Source of the DNA: a virus
Direction: 5' to 3' (one strand)
Length of the DNA stretch: 64,000 nt
Virus record (IMG/VR): IMGVR_UViG_3300036801_000174
Location: 1 to 64,000 of that record
The notes under the pieces are model-generated. The model was not told the DNA's origin. It made no database searches and worked only from the letters and a program-made list of their open reading frames with translations. The translations under genes and the position numbers were made by a program. The first letter of the stretch is position 1. Every line of letters begins with the position of its first letter. This document shows, piece by piece, positions 9,162 to 17,876 of the stretch.

Positions 9162-12100
9162 CTAACTGCTGCGCCCGGCCAGCTTCAGCCCTGAGCCGGT
9201 GTTCCGGTGCGCCCGCTGAAGCGTGTAGGTTTGCACCGCATTGGCGATTTCCTTGCCGTCCAGGTTCACGTGAACGTTGATCACCTGGCCCGGCCCGCTG
9301 GCATTGCCGCCGCCCTGCACAATGATCGGCATCGGCTGAACCCCGCCGCCAGCGCCCACATGCGGGCTCACCAGCTTCCCGCCAGCAGCCTTCTTGTGAG
9401 CCTCCGCCGCGCCCTTGCCCACCCCGTCCGCGAACTGCTTGCCGAGGTCTTTCCCCAGTTCGGCCAGGGACTTGCCGTCCTTCCCGCCCTTCAGCGCCTT
9501 CACAATCGACTTCGCCAGGTCCTTGATCGACGCCTCAACCCCGGACAGCGCCGACTTCAGGCCCGCGGCCAGGCCCTTCCCGATATCCGCACCGGACTCA
9601 TACGCCGCATTCGCGCCGGTCACACCAAGCTGCTTCGCCGCCTTCGCAAGCTGGTTCTGCAGCTGCGCGACCTCTTTCACGCCCCCCGGCCCCCCGGACA
9701 GCAGCGTCTTCGCCGCCGGCAGCCCGGTCGTCACCCCCGCCTGCAGCAGCTGCTTGATGCTGGTCTTGTCCAGGCCCTCTTTCTTCAGCTTCACGATGTC
9801 GTTCTTGAACGCGCGGACCTGGCCGATGTACTTCTTCAGCTGCGACTGGACCGACTGGTTCACCGGACCGGGGTCGGTGCCCTGTTCTTCCTCGTAAACC
9901 CGCTCACCCTCGGTTTTCACGTTCCCGGCGAGGGTGACGATGTTGCCGCCCTCGATCGCCGAGGACTGCACCGACTTGAACAGCGAGTCGGCGGCCTGGA
10001 TCTGCGACTCGAGATCCTTCCGCTGCCCCGCGAGCTGCTGGAGTTTGGCGGTGTCAGATTTCAGCCACGACGAGATCGCCGAGTCCTCGCCCCCGGTGAT
10101 CTTCTTGTCTTTCAGCGCCTTCGCCAGATCCGACTCGAGCTTGCGCATCGTGTCGGCGATGGTCTTGTCATTGAACGGCTTCAGCGTCCCGACCGCGAGA
10201 TCCTTGGCGGCCTGCTGGACGGCGGCCTTCCCGCCTTCGAGGCCCTGGGCCAGTCCTTCGGCGTCGTTCTTGCCGATGCCCTTGAACACCTTGCTTGGGC
10301 TCTGCGTGGCGTGCGCGGCTTTCACGGCCGAGGTGACTGCGTTGGCCATGGCGGTAGCTGCTGCGACAGCGGCGCCCGTGCCCGCCCGGATCCCGGCTGC
10401 GAGCCCGGCGCCCAGGGCGGACCCGGCAGCGTTCCCGGCTGCAGCCATCCCGGACAGGGCGCCGCGGATCTGGCCCACGATGGCCCGTGCCGCGCCGACT
10501 GCGGCACCGCCGCCGGACTGGATGGCGTTCGTCAGCCCGGAATCGAACGCGCGGCCCGCCGACGCCCCGGCGGCCGACATGGCACCGGACAGGGCACCGA
10601 GGCCGGACAGTTTCGCGCTGGACAAATCGACAGTGACGCCGTGGATCTTGACGTTCTTCGCCGCGGCCTGGATCCCCGACGTGTCAACCTTGTCGACCTT
10701 CGCGGTCGCGGGGACCTTGGCGTCCTTCACGCCCGAGGCGTCGGCGTGGGTGATCTTCGCTTTGGCGTTCACCGAAGGCGGCGCCAGGCCCCCGGCGGTC
10801 AGGGACTTCGCGAGCGCCGCCTTGTCGACGTGGATCTTGGCAGTGACCGGGATGTTCATCGGCCCGCCAGCGGTCAGGGAGGCCCGCAGCGCGCCCTTGT
10901 CGACCTTGGGGTGGACCGGGATGCTCAGCGGCCCGGCGCTCCCGGTCAGCGACCGCCGCAGCGCCTCACCGCCTACCGGCTTCGGGGCGACGGGAATATG
11001 CAGCGGGCCGGCGGCAGGAGACAGGGACTTCGCCAGCGCGCCCTTGTCAAGGTGCGGGGTGACCTTGACCGGCACCTGGGCGGCCTTGCCCGCGAACCCG
11101 TGCTGCGTGAATTCCTTCAGCCACGGCGGCTCCCAGGAGCCGGTGAGCGCCGGCTTCCAGAACTTGCTGATGGAGAACTCGCTGGCCTTCTCCAGGCCGC
11201 TGGCGGCCTTGCCGAAGCCCTTGAAAATGTTGTCGAGGATGTGCCCGGCGCCCTTGGTGACAGGGCTGTTCAGCACCGTGTTCAGGCCGTTGATGGCACC
11301 CGTCATGAGCTTGATGCCGTTCACGGCGGCGGTCACCAGGCCAGGGCTCACGGTCTTGATCAGCTGCGACACGCTCTTGACGAACTGGTTACCCGGCCCT
11401 GCGCCCTTGCCCACCAGCTGGCTGATGAACCCGCCGACCGCCCCGCCCAGCTGCTTGAACGAGGCCGCAGCCGGCCCCATGTCCTTCTTCAGCGAGGAGA
11501 TGAAGTGCAGGAACCCGGCGGACTTCTCCTGCTTGTCCAGGGCACCCAGCATGTTGCTGATGACCGGCGCCGCGCCCTTCGCCAGGGACACCAGCGACGG
11601 GATGGCGTCCTGGGCGGCCTTGAGCGCCTTGGGGATGTCGTGCAGGAAGTCCTTCTGGATTCCGGACTTGGCGCTGGCCTGCGAGAACGCGTGCCCGAAC
11701 TGCTGGATGGACCGCACCGAGGCCGCGATGGGCTTCGGCATCCCGGCCCACGTGTTCTGCAGGCTGGTCAGGGCCTTCTGCTCGGCCTTCAGGTTCGCCT
11801 TGGTCGGGTCACGCTCAGCGGCGACCTGGGCGGTGTGGTACTTCGCCTGGGCTGCCGTGACGGCGGTGAGGCCGTTCTTGACCTTCTCCAGCGCCGGGGC
11901 CGCGAGCAGGCCGAACGACCCGAAACCCGCGCCGAGGGACAGGACCCCCGGGGTGACGGCGACGACGGCTTCGACCAGGGCACCGATCCCTGCGGCCATG
12001 ACGGGGATGTCCAGGCTGCCGAGACCGCCCATGATCTTGCCCATGCGGCCGAGCTCGTTGTCCGCGTTCTCGGCGTCGTGGGCGAGCCGTTCGACGTCGC

Positions 12101-12584
12101 TTCCGCCACCCCGTCCGCCCCGGCCGCCGAACAGCCCTCCGGCGCCGCTGGAGATGCCGCGCTGCGCCAGGGCCGCCTCGGCGGCGTTGTCGCGGACCTT
12201 CCCCAGCGCCTCGGCGTACGCTTCCGCACCGACAGCGGACCGGCCCAGGCTCGGTGCCTTGACCGCCTTCAGCGCAGCAGCGGCCTCAGCGGCGTCGTCG
12301 CGTACCCTGGCCAGTCCCTCGGCTGCCGCTTCCGCCCCGGTGCCGATCTCGCCGAGCTTGACCCCGGAGTCCCGGATCGACTTCAGCGCCTTCGCGGCTT
12401 CCGCTGCGGCGTTGCGCAGCGACCCCAGCGACTTCGCTGCGGCACCGAACGAGCCCGCGATCTCCCCGGCAGCATCCCGGGCGTCCTTCAGGGACTTCGC
12501 GAGCTCCCGGGCCGCCGCTGCGGCGTCCTGGAGGGAGCCTGCCCCGTGGACCGAGATGTCTACGGACGCGGAGACATCAGCCAC
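9162..12584 (-). CDS. tail tape measure protein
   Basis: 1140 aa, the expected size and position (after the tail chaperone). The N-terminal 160 residues are Ala/Lys/Glu coiled coil. A hydrophobic stretch follows (about 188-240, including IGALVEAVVAVTPGVLSLGA). The middle holds five copies of a roughly 30-residue unit (KGALAKSL...GPLxIPVxPK) at about 497-610. The C-terminus is again helical and Ala/Lys-rich. It sets tail length and is ejected with the DNA; at about 1.5 Å per residue, length near 170 nm is expected. Confidence 0.92.
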   Translation of the reverse strand: MADVSASVDISVHGAGSLQDAAAAARELAKSLKDARDAAGEIAGSFGAAAKSLGSLRNAAAEAAKALKSIRDSGVKLGEIGTGAEAAAEGLARVRDDAAEAAAALKAVKAPSLGRSAVGAEAYAEALGKVRDNAAEAALAQRGISSGAGGLFGGRGGRGGGSDVERLAHDAENADNELGRMGKIMGGLGSLDIPVMAAGIGALVEAVVAVTPGVLSLGAGFGSFGLLAAPALEKVKNGLTAVTAAQAKYHTAQVAAERDPTKANLKAEQKALTSLQNTWAGMPKPIAASVRSIQQFGHAFSQASAKSGIQKDFLHDIPKALKAAQDAIPSLVSLAKGAAPVISNMLGALDKQEKSAGFLHFISSLKKDMGPAAASFKQLGGAVGGFISQLVGKGAGPGNQFVKSVSQLIKTVSPGLVTAAVNGIKLMTGAINGLNTVLNSPVTKGAGHILDNIFKGFGKAASGLEKASEFSISKFWKPALTGSWEPPWLKEFTQHGFAGKAAQVPVKVTPHLDKGALAKSLSPAAGPLHIPVAPKPVGGEALRRSLTGSAGPLSIPVHPKVDKGALRASLTAGGPMNIPVTAKIHVDKAALAKSLTAGGLAPPSVNAKAKITHADASGVKDAKVPATAKVDKVDTSGIQAAAKNVKIHGVTVDLSSAKLSGLGALSGAMSAAGASAGRAFDSGLTNAIQSGGGAAVGAARAIVGQIRGALSGMAAAGNAAGSALGAGLAAGIRAGTGAAVAAATAMANAVTSAVKAAHATQSPSKVFKGIGKNDAEGLAQGLEGGKAAVQQAAKDLAVGTLKPFNDKTIADTMRKLESDLAKALKDKKITGGEDSAISSWLKSDTAKLQQLAGQRKDLESQIQAADSLFKSVQSSAIEGGNIVTLAGNVKTEGERVYEEEQGTDPGPVNQSVQSQLKKYIGQVRAFKNDIVKLKKEGLDKTSIKQLLQAGVTTGLPAAKTLLSGGPGGVKEVAQLQNQLAKAAKQLGVTGANAAYESGADIGKGLAAGLKSALSGVEASIKDLAKSIVKALKGGKDGKSLAELGKDLGKQFADGVGKGAAEAHKKAAGGKLVSPHVGAGGGVQPMPIIVQGGGNASGPGQVINVHVNLDGKEIANAVQTYTLQRAHRNTGSGLKLAGRSS

Positions 12585-12630
12585 GGGTCACCCCCGGCCG
12601 GTGGCGTGACGTGGGAGAATGGTGTTTGCG

Positions 12631-12783
12631 ATGAGGCGGATTCGGTGGTGCGATGCCCGCACGCTGAGGAACGGTCTCCCGTGGCAACTGGCGGTGTACC
12701 TCGGCGTGGCCTGCTCGCCGTCGCTGCATCTCTCGCTCAGCAGGTGCACGTTCCACCGGCTCAAGGGGTGGCGGGAGAGTTAG
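12631..12783 (+). CDS. possible 50-aa basic peptide
   Basis: ATG at 12631 (in-frame GTG at 12622) to TAG at 12783. It begins MRRIRWCDARTLRNG and ends FHRLKGWRES; basic, with two Cys. The upstream GTGACGTGGGA (12606-12616) is identical to the sequence before the DUF6221 gene at 15641, suggesting a shared promoter. The end overlaps the converging tail-completion gene by 4 nt. No family was recognised. Confidence 0.4.
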   Translation: MRRIRWCDARTLRNGLPWQLAVYLGVACSPSLHLSLSRCTFHRLKGWRES

Positions 12784-13202
12784 ATGCCGGACTCCTCGAG
12801 GATCTGCTGCACGATGTCGTCGCAGGCGGGGCCTATCGCACCCCGGGCCCACGCGATGGTGCTCTCCACGTAATGCGAGCCCTTCTGGGTGACGCTCTTC
12901 CCGAAGAACGACGAGCCGTCCGTGAGCACCTTCGCGTGCTTGACGGTGATCGTGCCGCCGTCGTTCCTGAACGACGCGTACAGCGGCAGGTGCGTGGACA
13001 CCTTCACCTCAGCGTGGCCGCCGCCGCCTTCCAGGTCCGAATGCTCAGACCCGGCCAGGGCACCTGACCGCTTCGGCGTGTTGCGCTGGAACTCGGCGAG
13101 GAACTTGGGCTGGAACTCCTGGGCGCACCGCAGCGCGCCTTTCTCCTCCAGGTCCCTGGCCGCGCGGGACAGGGCATCAGCGAACGCGTCGAGGCTGGAC
13201 AT
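12780..13202 (-). CDS. HK97 gp10-like tail completion protein
   Basis: 140 aa. The opening helix (LDAFADALSRAARDLEEKG) followed by KRSGALAGSE and a small β-domain resembles the HK97 gp10 family. These proteins join or complete the tail near the neck. It begins 1 nt after the stop of the chaperone frameshift product, so translation is coupled. Assignment rests on motif shape, length and order. Confidence 0.55.
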   Translation of the reverse strand: MSSLDAFADALSRAARDLEEKGALRCAQEFQPKFLAEFQRNTPKRSGALAGSEHSDLEGGGGHAEVKVSTHLPLYASFRNDGGTITVKHAKVLTDGSSFFGKSVTQKGSHYVESTIAWARGAIGPACDDIVQQILEESGI

Positions 13203-13203
13203 G

Positions 13204-13847
13204 TCACCCGCTCCCGTTGCGGATCGCGTTCATCGTGGTCCCGATCGGGCCGAGCCACCGGCCCATCTTCAGCGGCAACTGCTGGGTCTCCCAGGGCTTG
13301 AGGCCGTAGTCGATCAGATAGAAGCAGTCTCGGGCAGTTCGGGCGTCGAGTCCGGGAGGTGGTTCTGCGACTCGTCCGGTGAGCCATTCCTTGAGCCACC
13401 ACCATCCGTCGAACTCTCCGGACTGGCTGGCTCTTTTGGGCCGCTCTCAGCGTTCAGTGCCTCCTGGTATGGCTCAATCGCGGTCTTCAGTACCTTCGAG
13501 GCCGGGAGAGGAAGCACCTTCCGGGAGTCCGCCGAGTAGGGCAGCGGGATATGCGGCATTGCGTCAGGGGCCGCATAAGACCAGTCCGTGATCAGCGAGG
13601 CGAGCAGGTCATCGCGGCGCTGCAGGAGCATCTCCGCGGTCACGCGCATGCGGGGCGTCTTCTTCGGCGCCACGCTCACGCCATCCGCGGACACCTCGTC
13701 CTCTTCGTTGGCCTCGTCCTCGATCTGCCTGGCGTAGGCGCGCGTGAAGACCGCCTGGTAGGCGTCATCGTCGGCGGCTGTCAGGGCATCGATGTCCCGG
13801 AGCTCGACCCAGTGCTCCCCGGTACCACCCGGGACCTCAACGCGCAT
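13204..13847 (-). CDS. tail assembly chaperone, -1 frameshift product (G-T type)
   Basis: A predicted 214-aa fusion made when ribosomes slip -1 at the heptamer CCCAAAA (13434-13440). The new frame adds 76 residues, including FDGWWWLKEWLTG and CFYLIDYGLKPWE, and stops at 13204, 1 nt before the next ATG. This added part has no start codon or RBS of its own and its residues look conserved. By analogy with λ G-GT the fusion links tail tube and tape measure during assembly. Confidence 0.8.
13314..13847 (-). CDS. tail assembly chaperone, zero-frame product (G type)
   Basis: 177 aa, starting MRVEVPGGTGEHWVEL. Acidic and helical; it lies between the tail tube gene and the tape measure, the standard place for the chaperone. 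The slippery codons are residues 137-138 (P-K), after which the zero frame ends in low-complexity sequence. It is translated in excess over the frameshift form in comparable phages. Confidence 0.82.
   Translation of the reverse strand: MRVEVPGGTGEHWVELRDIDALTAADDDAYQAVFTRAYARQIEDEANEEDEVSADGVSVAPKKTPRMRVTAEMLLQRRDDLLASLITDWSYAAPDAMPHIPLPYSADSRKVLPLPASKVLKTAIEPYQEALNAESGPKEPASPESSTDGGGSRNGSPDESQNHLPDSTPELPETASI
13434..13440 (-). promoter_or_regulatory. -1 ribosomal slippery heptamer CCCAAAA
   Basis: On the coding strand the zero-frame codons read CCA AAA, preceded by C, giving the X XXY YYZ pattern. Slippage to CCC AAA joins the two chaperone frames. Confidence 0.8.
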
Positions 13848-13923
13848 GGCAAGCCTTTCCTTGAACGTGTATGTCAGCCGTTAATGACAGGCCGTGGCGC
13901 GGCCCAGAGAAGGCCACATCGGC

Positions 13924-15189
13924 TTAATACGTAGCGACTGCGTTTTGCAAGGTGATGGTGCATATGCCCCATCCACCAGAGTTGCCAACATTGGAGGTAT
14001 TGCCCAGAAGTATCCCAGTGGTGTTGTATCCGAACAATGTCTTGTCCGCAGTCAGCTTCGCGCTGTTGAAGGCGCCGATCTGGGCCGACATCGAGAACGA
14101 GACCAGGCTCGAACCGCTCAGGCCGTTGCTGGTCGTCCAGACCAAAGTAGGACGAACATTGGACAAATAGTTGTTAAGCGCACTTTGATCAGACGCCGGA
14201 GCGTAGTCAATCGTGAAAGTCCCGTCCAAAGGACCACGAGCTATGACATAGGGGGCCTGCTGGCCATCGACTGCGGGGATCGGCTCGACCTCGCGGACGA
14301 GGTCAATCTCCCAGCTCATGATGTTGTAGATGCCGGTCCCGCCGATGGTGGACGTGCCCATCCACGCCGGGATCGAGTTCACCGAGGAGAGCGAGGGCGT
14401 GATGGTCCCGGCCGGAGCGGTCTGCGGCCAGCAGGTCACCGCGCCTTCCCACGTGAGCAGCCCGGTCGCGGCCCCGGAAATCTTCAGCGAGCTGAAGCAC
14501 GAGAAGGGATACAGGTCCCCGTAGAATCCGCCGCTGCCCGCGGTCTGGTTGCGGTCGAACAGTGCGTGAGACGGCGGCTGGCCATTGACGAGGCCTGTGG
14601 CCGAAGCCGGGTTCAGGGTATTGAAAACGTGCGTAAACGGGGCCACGACGGTCGTGACGGCGATGCCGGTCAGGTGCGAGAACCGGATCGGCGTGGTGGC
14701 GTCGACCACGATGGACGTGGCTGTCGAGCCGGTGCCGACCTTGACGATCTCGGCCGTGGTCGTAGTGCCGATCTGGATGTAGGTCCCGGCGACCGCCGAG
14801 GATGCCGAGGTGACGGCGATCGGCCCGGCCCCCGGTGACAGGGCACCGGAGGTGGTCCACGTCGGCGTCCCGGCTGTCCCGGTGGCGGTGTAGTCGCCGA
14901 ATACGTTCAGGAGCACATGCCCGATGGTGTCGCCGAACAGCGGCGACGCCGGGATGGCGACCTCGGTCCAGTACGACCCGAGCTGCAGGTCGTAGACGGA
15001 CGTCATGGCGCCCCGCAGGCCCTTGTCCTCAAGCAGCCCCAGCTTCGGGTCGGGATTGAAGCCGGCCACTGGCAACTCGACATACCCGCTCGAAGGTGGC
15101 GTACCGGTCGTCGCTTCCTTGGCGATGCCGACGAACCGCTCGGCAACCGGGTATATGGCAGTAGGCACGGCCAAAGTCATGGAACTCAC
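13924..15189 (-). CDS. major tail (tube) protein
   Basis: 421 aa. The N-terminal segment (AVPTAIYPVAERFVGIAKEA, then GTPPSSGYVELPV) and β-rich Ser/Thr body match actinophage tail tube proteins. It sits directly upstream of the chaperone gene. The GTG at 15189 and an ATG at 15180 are both possible starts. The long insertion around residues 95-170 is Thr/Ala-rich and may be an outward Ig-like decoration. Confidence 0.85.
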   Translation of the reverse strand: MSSMTLAVPTAIYPVAERFVGIAKEATTGTPPSSGYVELPVAGFNPDPKLGLLEDKGLRGAMTSVYDLQLGSYWTEVAIPASPLFGDTIGHVLLNVFGDYTATGTAGTPTWTTSGALSPGAGPIAVTSASSAVAGTYIQIGTTTTAEIVKVGTGSTATSIVVDATTPIRFSHLTGIAVTTVVAPFTHVFNTLNPASATGLVNGQPPSHALFDRNQTAGSGGFYGDLYPFSCFSSLKISGAATGLLTWEGAVTCWPQTAPAGTITPSLSSVNSIPAWMGTSTIGGTGIYNIMSWEIDLVREVEPIPAVDGQQAPYVIARGPLDGTFTIDYAPASDQSALNNYLSNVRPTLVWTTSNGLSGSSLVSFSMSAQIGAFNSAKLTADKTLFGYNTTGILLGNTSNVGNSGGWGICTITLQNAVATY

Positions 15190-15238
15190 CCATTTCTGTC
15201 AGGGCAGGCTGGAAGGCCGTCCGGATGCTGGGAGTGGT

Positions 15239-15604
15239 CTAGTCGTCGCTCTCGGAACCGCCCTCAGGCGGCGTCACGCTGACCGCAGCCGGGCTCTTGG
15301 CCCTGGGCGCGGGTGCTGGCACGGCCGGGGTCTTAGAGACCGCCTCAGCGCTGTCCCCGCCCTCGTCCTCCGGCTCCGGGTCGGCCAGCCGCTTCGGCAG
15401 CGGGCCGTCCGAGGGGAACCAGTCCGCGGTCGGCGGCGGGAACCACGCGGCGGCCTCGTCCGGGTCCTCCGGCACCATCACGCCGAACGGGCCGGAGAAC
15501 TCCCGCTCCTCGCCCGGCTTCACGTAGCCGACAATCACGGCGCGGGCGTCCCGGGTCTCAGGAAAGGAGCACGGGGTGGTCCCGCAGAAGGTGAACTCGG
15601 GCAT
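15239..15604 (-). CDS. small virion protein with acidic Pro/Ala tail
   Basis: 121 aa, ATG at 15604 with GGAGG at ideal spacing. Residues 1-75 form a folded β-type domain (MPEFTFCG, VIVGYVKPGEEREF, then a WFPPP segment); the rest is Pro/Ala/Ser-rich and acidic. Proteins of this shape sit between connector and tail tube genes in actinophages. The function is unknown. Confidence 0.65.
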   Translation of the reverse strand: MPEFTFCGTTPCSFPETRDARAVIVGYVKPGEEREFSGPFGVMVPEDPDEAAAWFPPPTADWFPSDGPLPKRLADPEPEDEGGDSAEAVSKTPAVPAPAPRAKSPAAVSVTPPEGGSESDD

Positions 15605-15628
15605 GGGACCTCCAGCGACGTGACGTGG

Positions 15629-15634
15629 GAAGAT
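15629..15634 (+). promoter_or_regulatory. extended leaderless -10 (TGGGAAGAT, N6, ATG)
   Basis: GAAGAT with upstream TGG forms an extended -10 and ends 6 nt before the ATG at 15641. The preceding GTGACGTGGGA is repeated at 12606-12616. Confidence 0.55.
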
Positions 15635-15640
15635 GCGGGG

Positions 15641-16030
15641 ATGATCAGCGAGGAGCAGGTGGCATTCCTGGCCGCGCGGCTTGACGAGGACGAGACGAGT
15701 GCCAAACTGGCTGCCCGCGAGGGTGGCACGTGGACGCAAGACGATCCCGCACGCTTCCCGGGTTCGATCTCAAGCCTTGGCGGCCCGGTCGTTTACGACG
15801 AAGGCGCACCGGATGAGAACCAGGCTCCGCACATCGTTCGGTTTGACCCGAACCGTATGCTCCGCGACGTGGCGGCCGACCGGCAGCTGCTCGCCGCCTG
15901 GCAGCAAGCGGAGGCTGCTACACCTGCTAGCGCCTGGGAGAGCGACTACGCGCAGGCGCTAGAACGGGCCGTCAGGATCCGGGCCGCCGTCTACAGCGAC
16001 CACCCGGACTACGGGAAGTTGTTCGGCTAG
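15641..16030 (+). CDS. DUF6221 family protein
   Basis: 129 aa, leaderless. It shows the DUF6221 layout: an N-terminal helix (VAFLAARLDEDE), a Trp-containing central part (GGTWTQDD), then HIVRFDPNRMLRDVAADRQL and a C-terminal helix ending HPDYGKLFG. The role is unknown; the family is confined to actinomycetes and their mobile DNA. A longer copy lies at 24061. It overlaps the converging gene at 16027 by 4 nt. Confidence 0.8.
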   Translation: MISEEQVAFLAARLDEDETSAKLAAREGGTWTQDDPARFPGSISSLGGPVVYDEGAPDENQAPHIVRFDPNRMLRDVAADRQLLAAWQQAEAATPASAWESDYAQALERAVRIRAAVYSDHPDYGKLFG

Positions 16031-16647
16031 ACCGGGATATTGGGCACCGGAACAAGCCTCGGGCAATACGCCCAGAACTCGAACGTCGCGTCGCCTGCGT
16101 ACCGGCCCCGCGCGTCAGCCCTGCCCTCGGCGTTGACGACCGGCTGGAATGGCATGGACGCGTCCTGCCCGGCCATGCCATCGGTGACGCGGCCGAAGAA
16201 GTTCTCCCCGGCTTCCTCGATCAGCCGCCCCTCCGGCGTGGAGGTGCCGAGGGTGGGGTCGGCGTACAGCAGGTTCAGCATGGCGTCGAGCAGGTCATCA
16301 AGGCCGGCTTCGGCGGTCTCCACGTGCTGTTCCTCGGAGATCACCACGAGGCGGCACTGCACGTTGTACCAGTGATTGAACCAGCCGCCCATTGCGAGGC
16401 GCTGGCGCTGGCGCTGGAAGCCCGCGACGCCCATGACCGCGCCCCAGCCGTGACCGTCGGGCATCCCTGCTGTGTAGTACGGGTCGGGGACGCCTTTGGG
16501 TGCGTACGGGTAGGCGGTGCCCAGCCCGGAGGCCGTGAGGGGGCCGTTCTGGTATGCGATCCCAGCGTCCGTCGTGACCAGCAGGCCACCGAAGTAGGCG
16601 GCGATGGCCTCGCGGACCTGCTGCCGCTCGCCGGTTTCCCCGGTCAC
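16027..16647 (-). CDS. probable tail terminator / neck protein
   Basis: 206 aa, GTG start that overlaps the stop of the upstream connector gene (GTGA). The opening helix (QQVREAIAAYFGGLL) and the β-segment WYNVQCRLVVISEEQHVE resemble tail terminator proteins. Order (connector, this gene, small protein, tail tube) supports a neck role. The family was not firmly recognised. Confidence 0.6.
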   Translation of the reverse strand: MTGETGERQQVREAIAAYFGGLLVTTDAGIAYQNGPLTASGLGTAYPYAPKGVPDPYYTAGMPDGHGWGAVMGVAGFQRQRQRLAMGGWFNHWYNVQCRLVVISEEQHVETAEAGLDDLLDAMLNLLYADPTLGTSTPEGRLIEEAGENFFGRVTDGMAGQDASMPFQPVVNAEGRADARGRYAGDATFEFWAYCPRLVPVPNIPV

Positions 16648-17600
16648 GGCCGCCAGCCAGGCCTATAGGGCTCGAGGAAACCCAAGGCGTCATTGATGAG
16701 GCCGCCCGCCTGGCCGCCCCTGCCTTCCTCGGTGAAGCGCTTCCCGGTGCCGAAGGCGTCCACGGGCAGTTCCTCGGACACGTCCTCACGCATCAGGAAC
16801 GCGATGGCGAAGCAGATCACGGCCTGCAGGATGCCCCGCGGCATGCCGGTGACCAGGACCCCGCCGTCGTGGGCGTTCACGACCGGGGCAGCGAGCGGGA
16901 CCGTGGTCACCGCGGGGGGCACCGTGGGCACACCCGGCACGTACGAGGAGCCGACGGTGACCACCTCGGACTTGCCGAGGTCGTAGAACCGCAGCTGGTC
17001 ACCGGGCAGGACACTGGTCGCGTCGGTCAGGGACAGCGAGTCATCCGAGGCGGCGCATGCGGAGTTCAGCACGGTCGACGGGAATCCCGCCACATACGAC
17101 ATCGCGATGAACACCCGCCGTCCCGGGCGGGGTGCCTGCGGGCCGAAGATGCGGGGCATGACGGGGCCGGGCGGGACATCGCCGCCGGGGCGGAAGGAAT
17201 ACTGCCGGCCCCACGTCATCCACGCGGTCGGGTTCGGCAGCGGGTCGGTCTTCATCTCCGCCGGGTCGGTGCCGTACGACACGGCGGTGATGCCGCGGAC
17301 CGGGACGTCACGGGGCCGGACCGTCACCCGGCCGTCGTGGCTGACCGGCACCTGGTGGTTCTCGCCCTGCACGTAATGCCCGTCGAGGCGCATCGTGCGG
17401 CCCTCGTCGAGGTCCAGGCACGCTTGCGTGGCGGCGAGCAGGACGTCGGCGAGCTCGCCTTCCTGGGCGTCCTCGAACAGGCCGGGGACGAGGTTGTCCA
17501 GGTCGAGCCAGTGCGGGTACGCCCTGAACGCGTCGTCAGTGAGGTAGGGCTCGGTGAGGACCGCGGCGGGTGGCGGGGTGAGGACCGGGATTGCTGCCAT
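16644..17600 (-). CDS. probable head-tail connector protein
   Basis: 318 aa, ATG with GAGG upstream. The N-terminal part (PYLTDDAFRAYPHWLDLDNL and LADVLLAATQACLDLDEG) resembles gp6-like connector proteins that dock under the portal. A β-rich insertion (about 150-250) and a C-terminal helix follow. It is translationally coupled to the terminator-like gene. Confidence 0.6.
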   Translation of the reverse strand: MAAIPVLTPPPAAVLTEPYLTDDAFRAYPHWLDLDNLVPGLFEDAQEGELADVLLAATQACLDLDEGRTMRLDGHYVQGENHQVPVSHDGRVTVRPRDVPVRGITAVSYGTDPAEMKTDPLPNPTAWMTWGRQYSFRPGGDVPPGPVMPRIFGPQAPRPGRRVFIAMSYVAGFPSTVLNSACAASDDSLSLTDATSVLPGDQLRFYDLGKSEVVTVGSSYVPGVPTVPPAVTTVPLAAPVVNAHDGGVLVTGMPRGILQAVICFAIAFLMREDVSEELPVDAFGTGKRFTEEGRGGQAGGLINDALGFLEPYRPGWRP

Positions 17601-17614
17601 GGGCCCTCACCGCC

Positions 17615-17863
17615 TCACGCTGCGACGGTCCTGGGTTTGGGGTGCAGGGCCTTCTTGTTCTTCGCGGCCTTGCTGCCGTGCGGCGCCGGGGCATGACCCT
17701 GTCCCTGACCGTGTCCCTGCCCGTGCCCGTGCGCGGGCTTGGCACCCTTCTTGTGGCGTGCCGGGGGTGCCCGCTTTTTGCCGGCCTTCCCCTTGGCGCC
17801 CTTGCCGCCCTTGGCTCCGGGCTTCGCTGCCTTCCCCTTGGCGCGGTGTTTGGGGTGGTGCAC
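17615..17863 (-). CDS. Lys/Ala/His-rich basic protein, histone H1-like composition
   Basis: 82 aa, GTG start 14 nt after the preceding stop. It is made of Lys, Ala, Gly, Pro and His repeats (AKPGAKGGKGAKGKAGKKRA; HGHGQGHGQGQGH) with no acidic residue, so it is strongly cationic and probably disordered. Such proteins bind nucleic acid. Its place among virion genes suggests a DNA-condensing or packaged protein. Low complexity means function cannot be shown from sequence. Confidence 0.55.
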   Translation of the reverse strand: MHHPKHRAKGKAAKPGAKGGKGAKGKAGKKRAPPARHKKGAKPAHGHGQGHGQGQGHAPAPHGSKAAKNKKALHPKPRTVAA

Positions 17864-17876
17864 AGCGGGAGCGGGC

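Noticed and set aside
9207-13067. 1286-codon plus-strand frame opposite the tape measure
   Set aside because: Long antisense frames are expected in GC-rich genes; it has no RBS and low-complexity Arg/Gly/Leu composition, while the minus strand encodes a typical tape measure.
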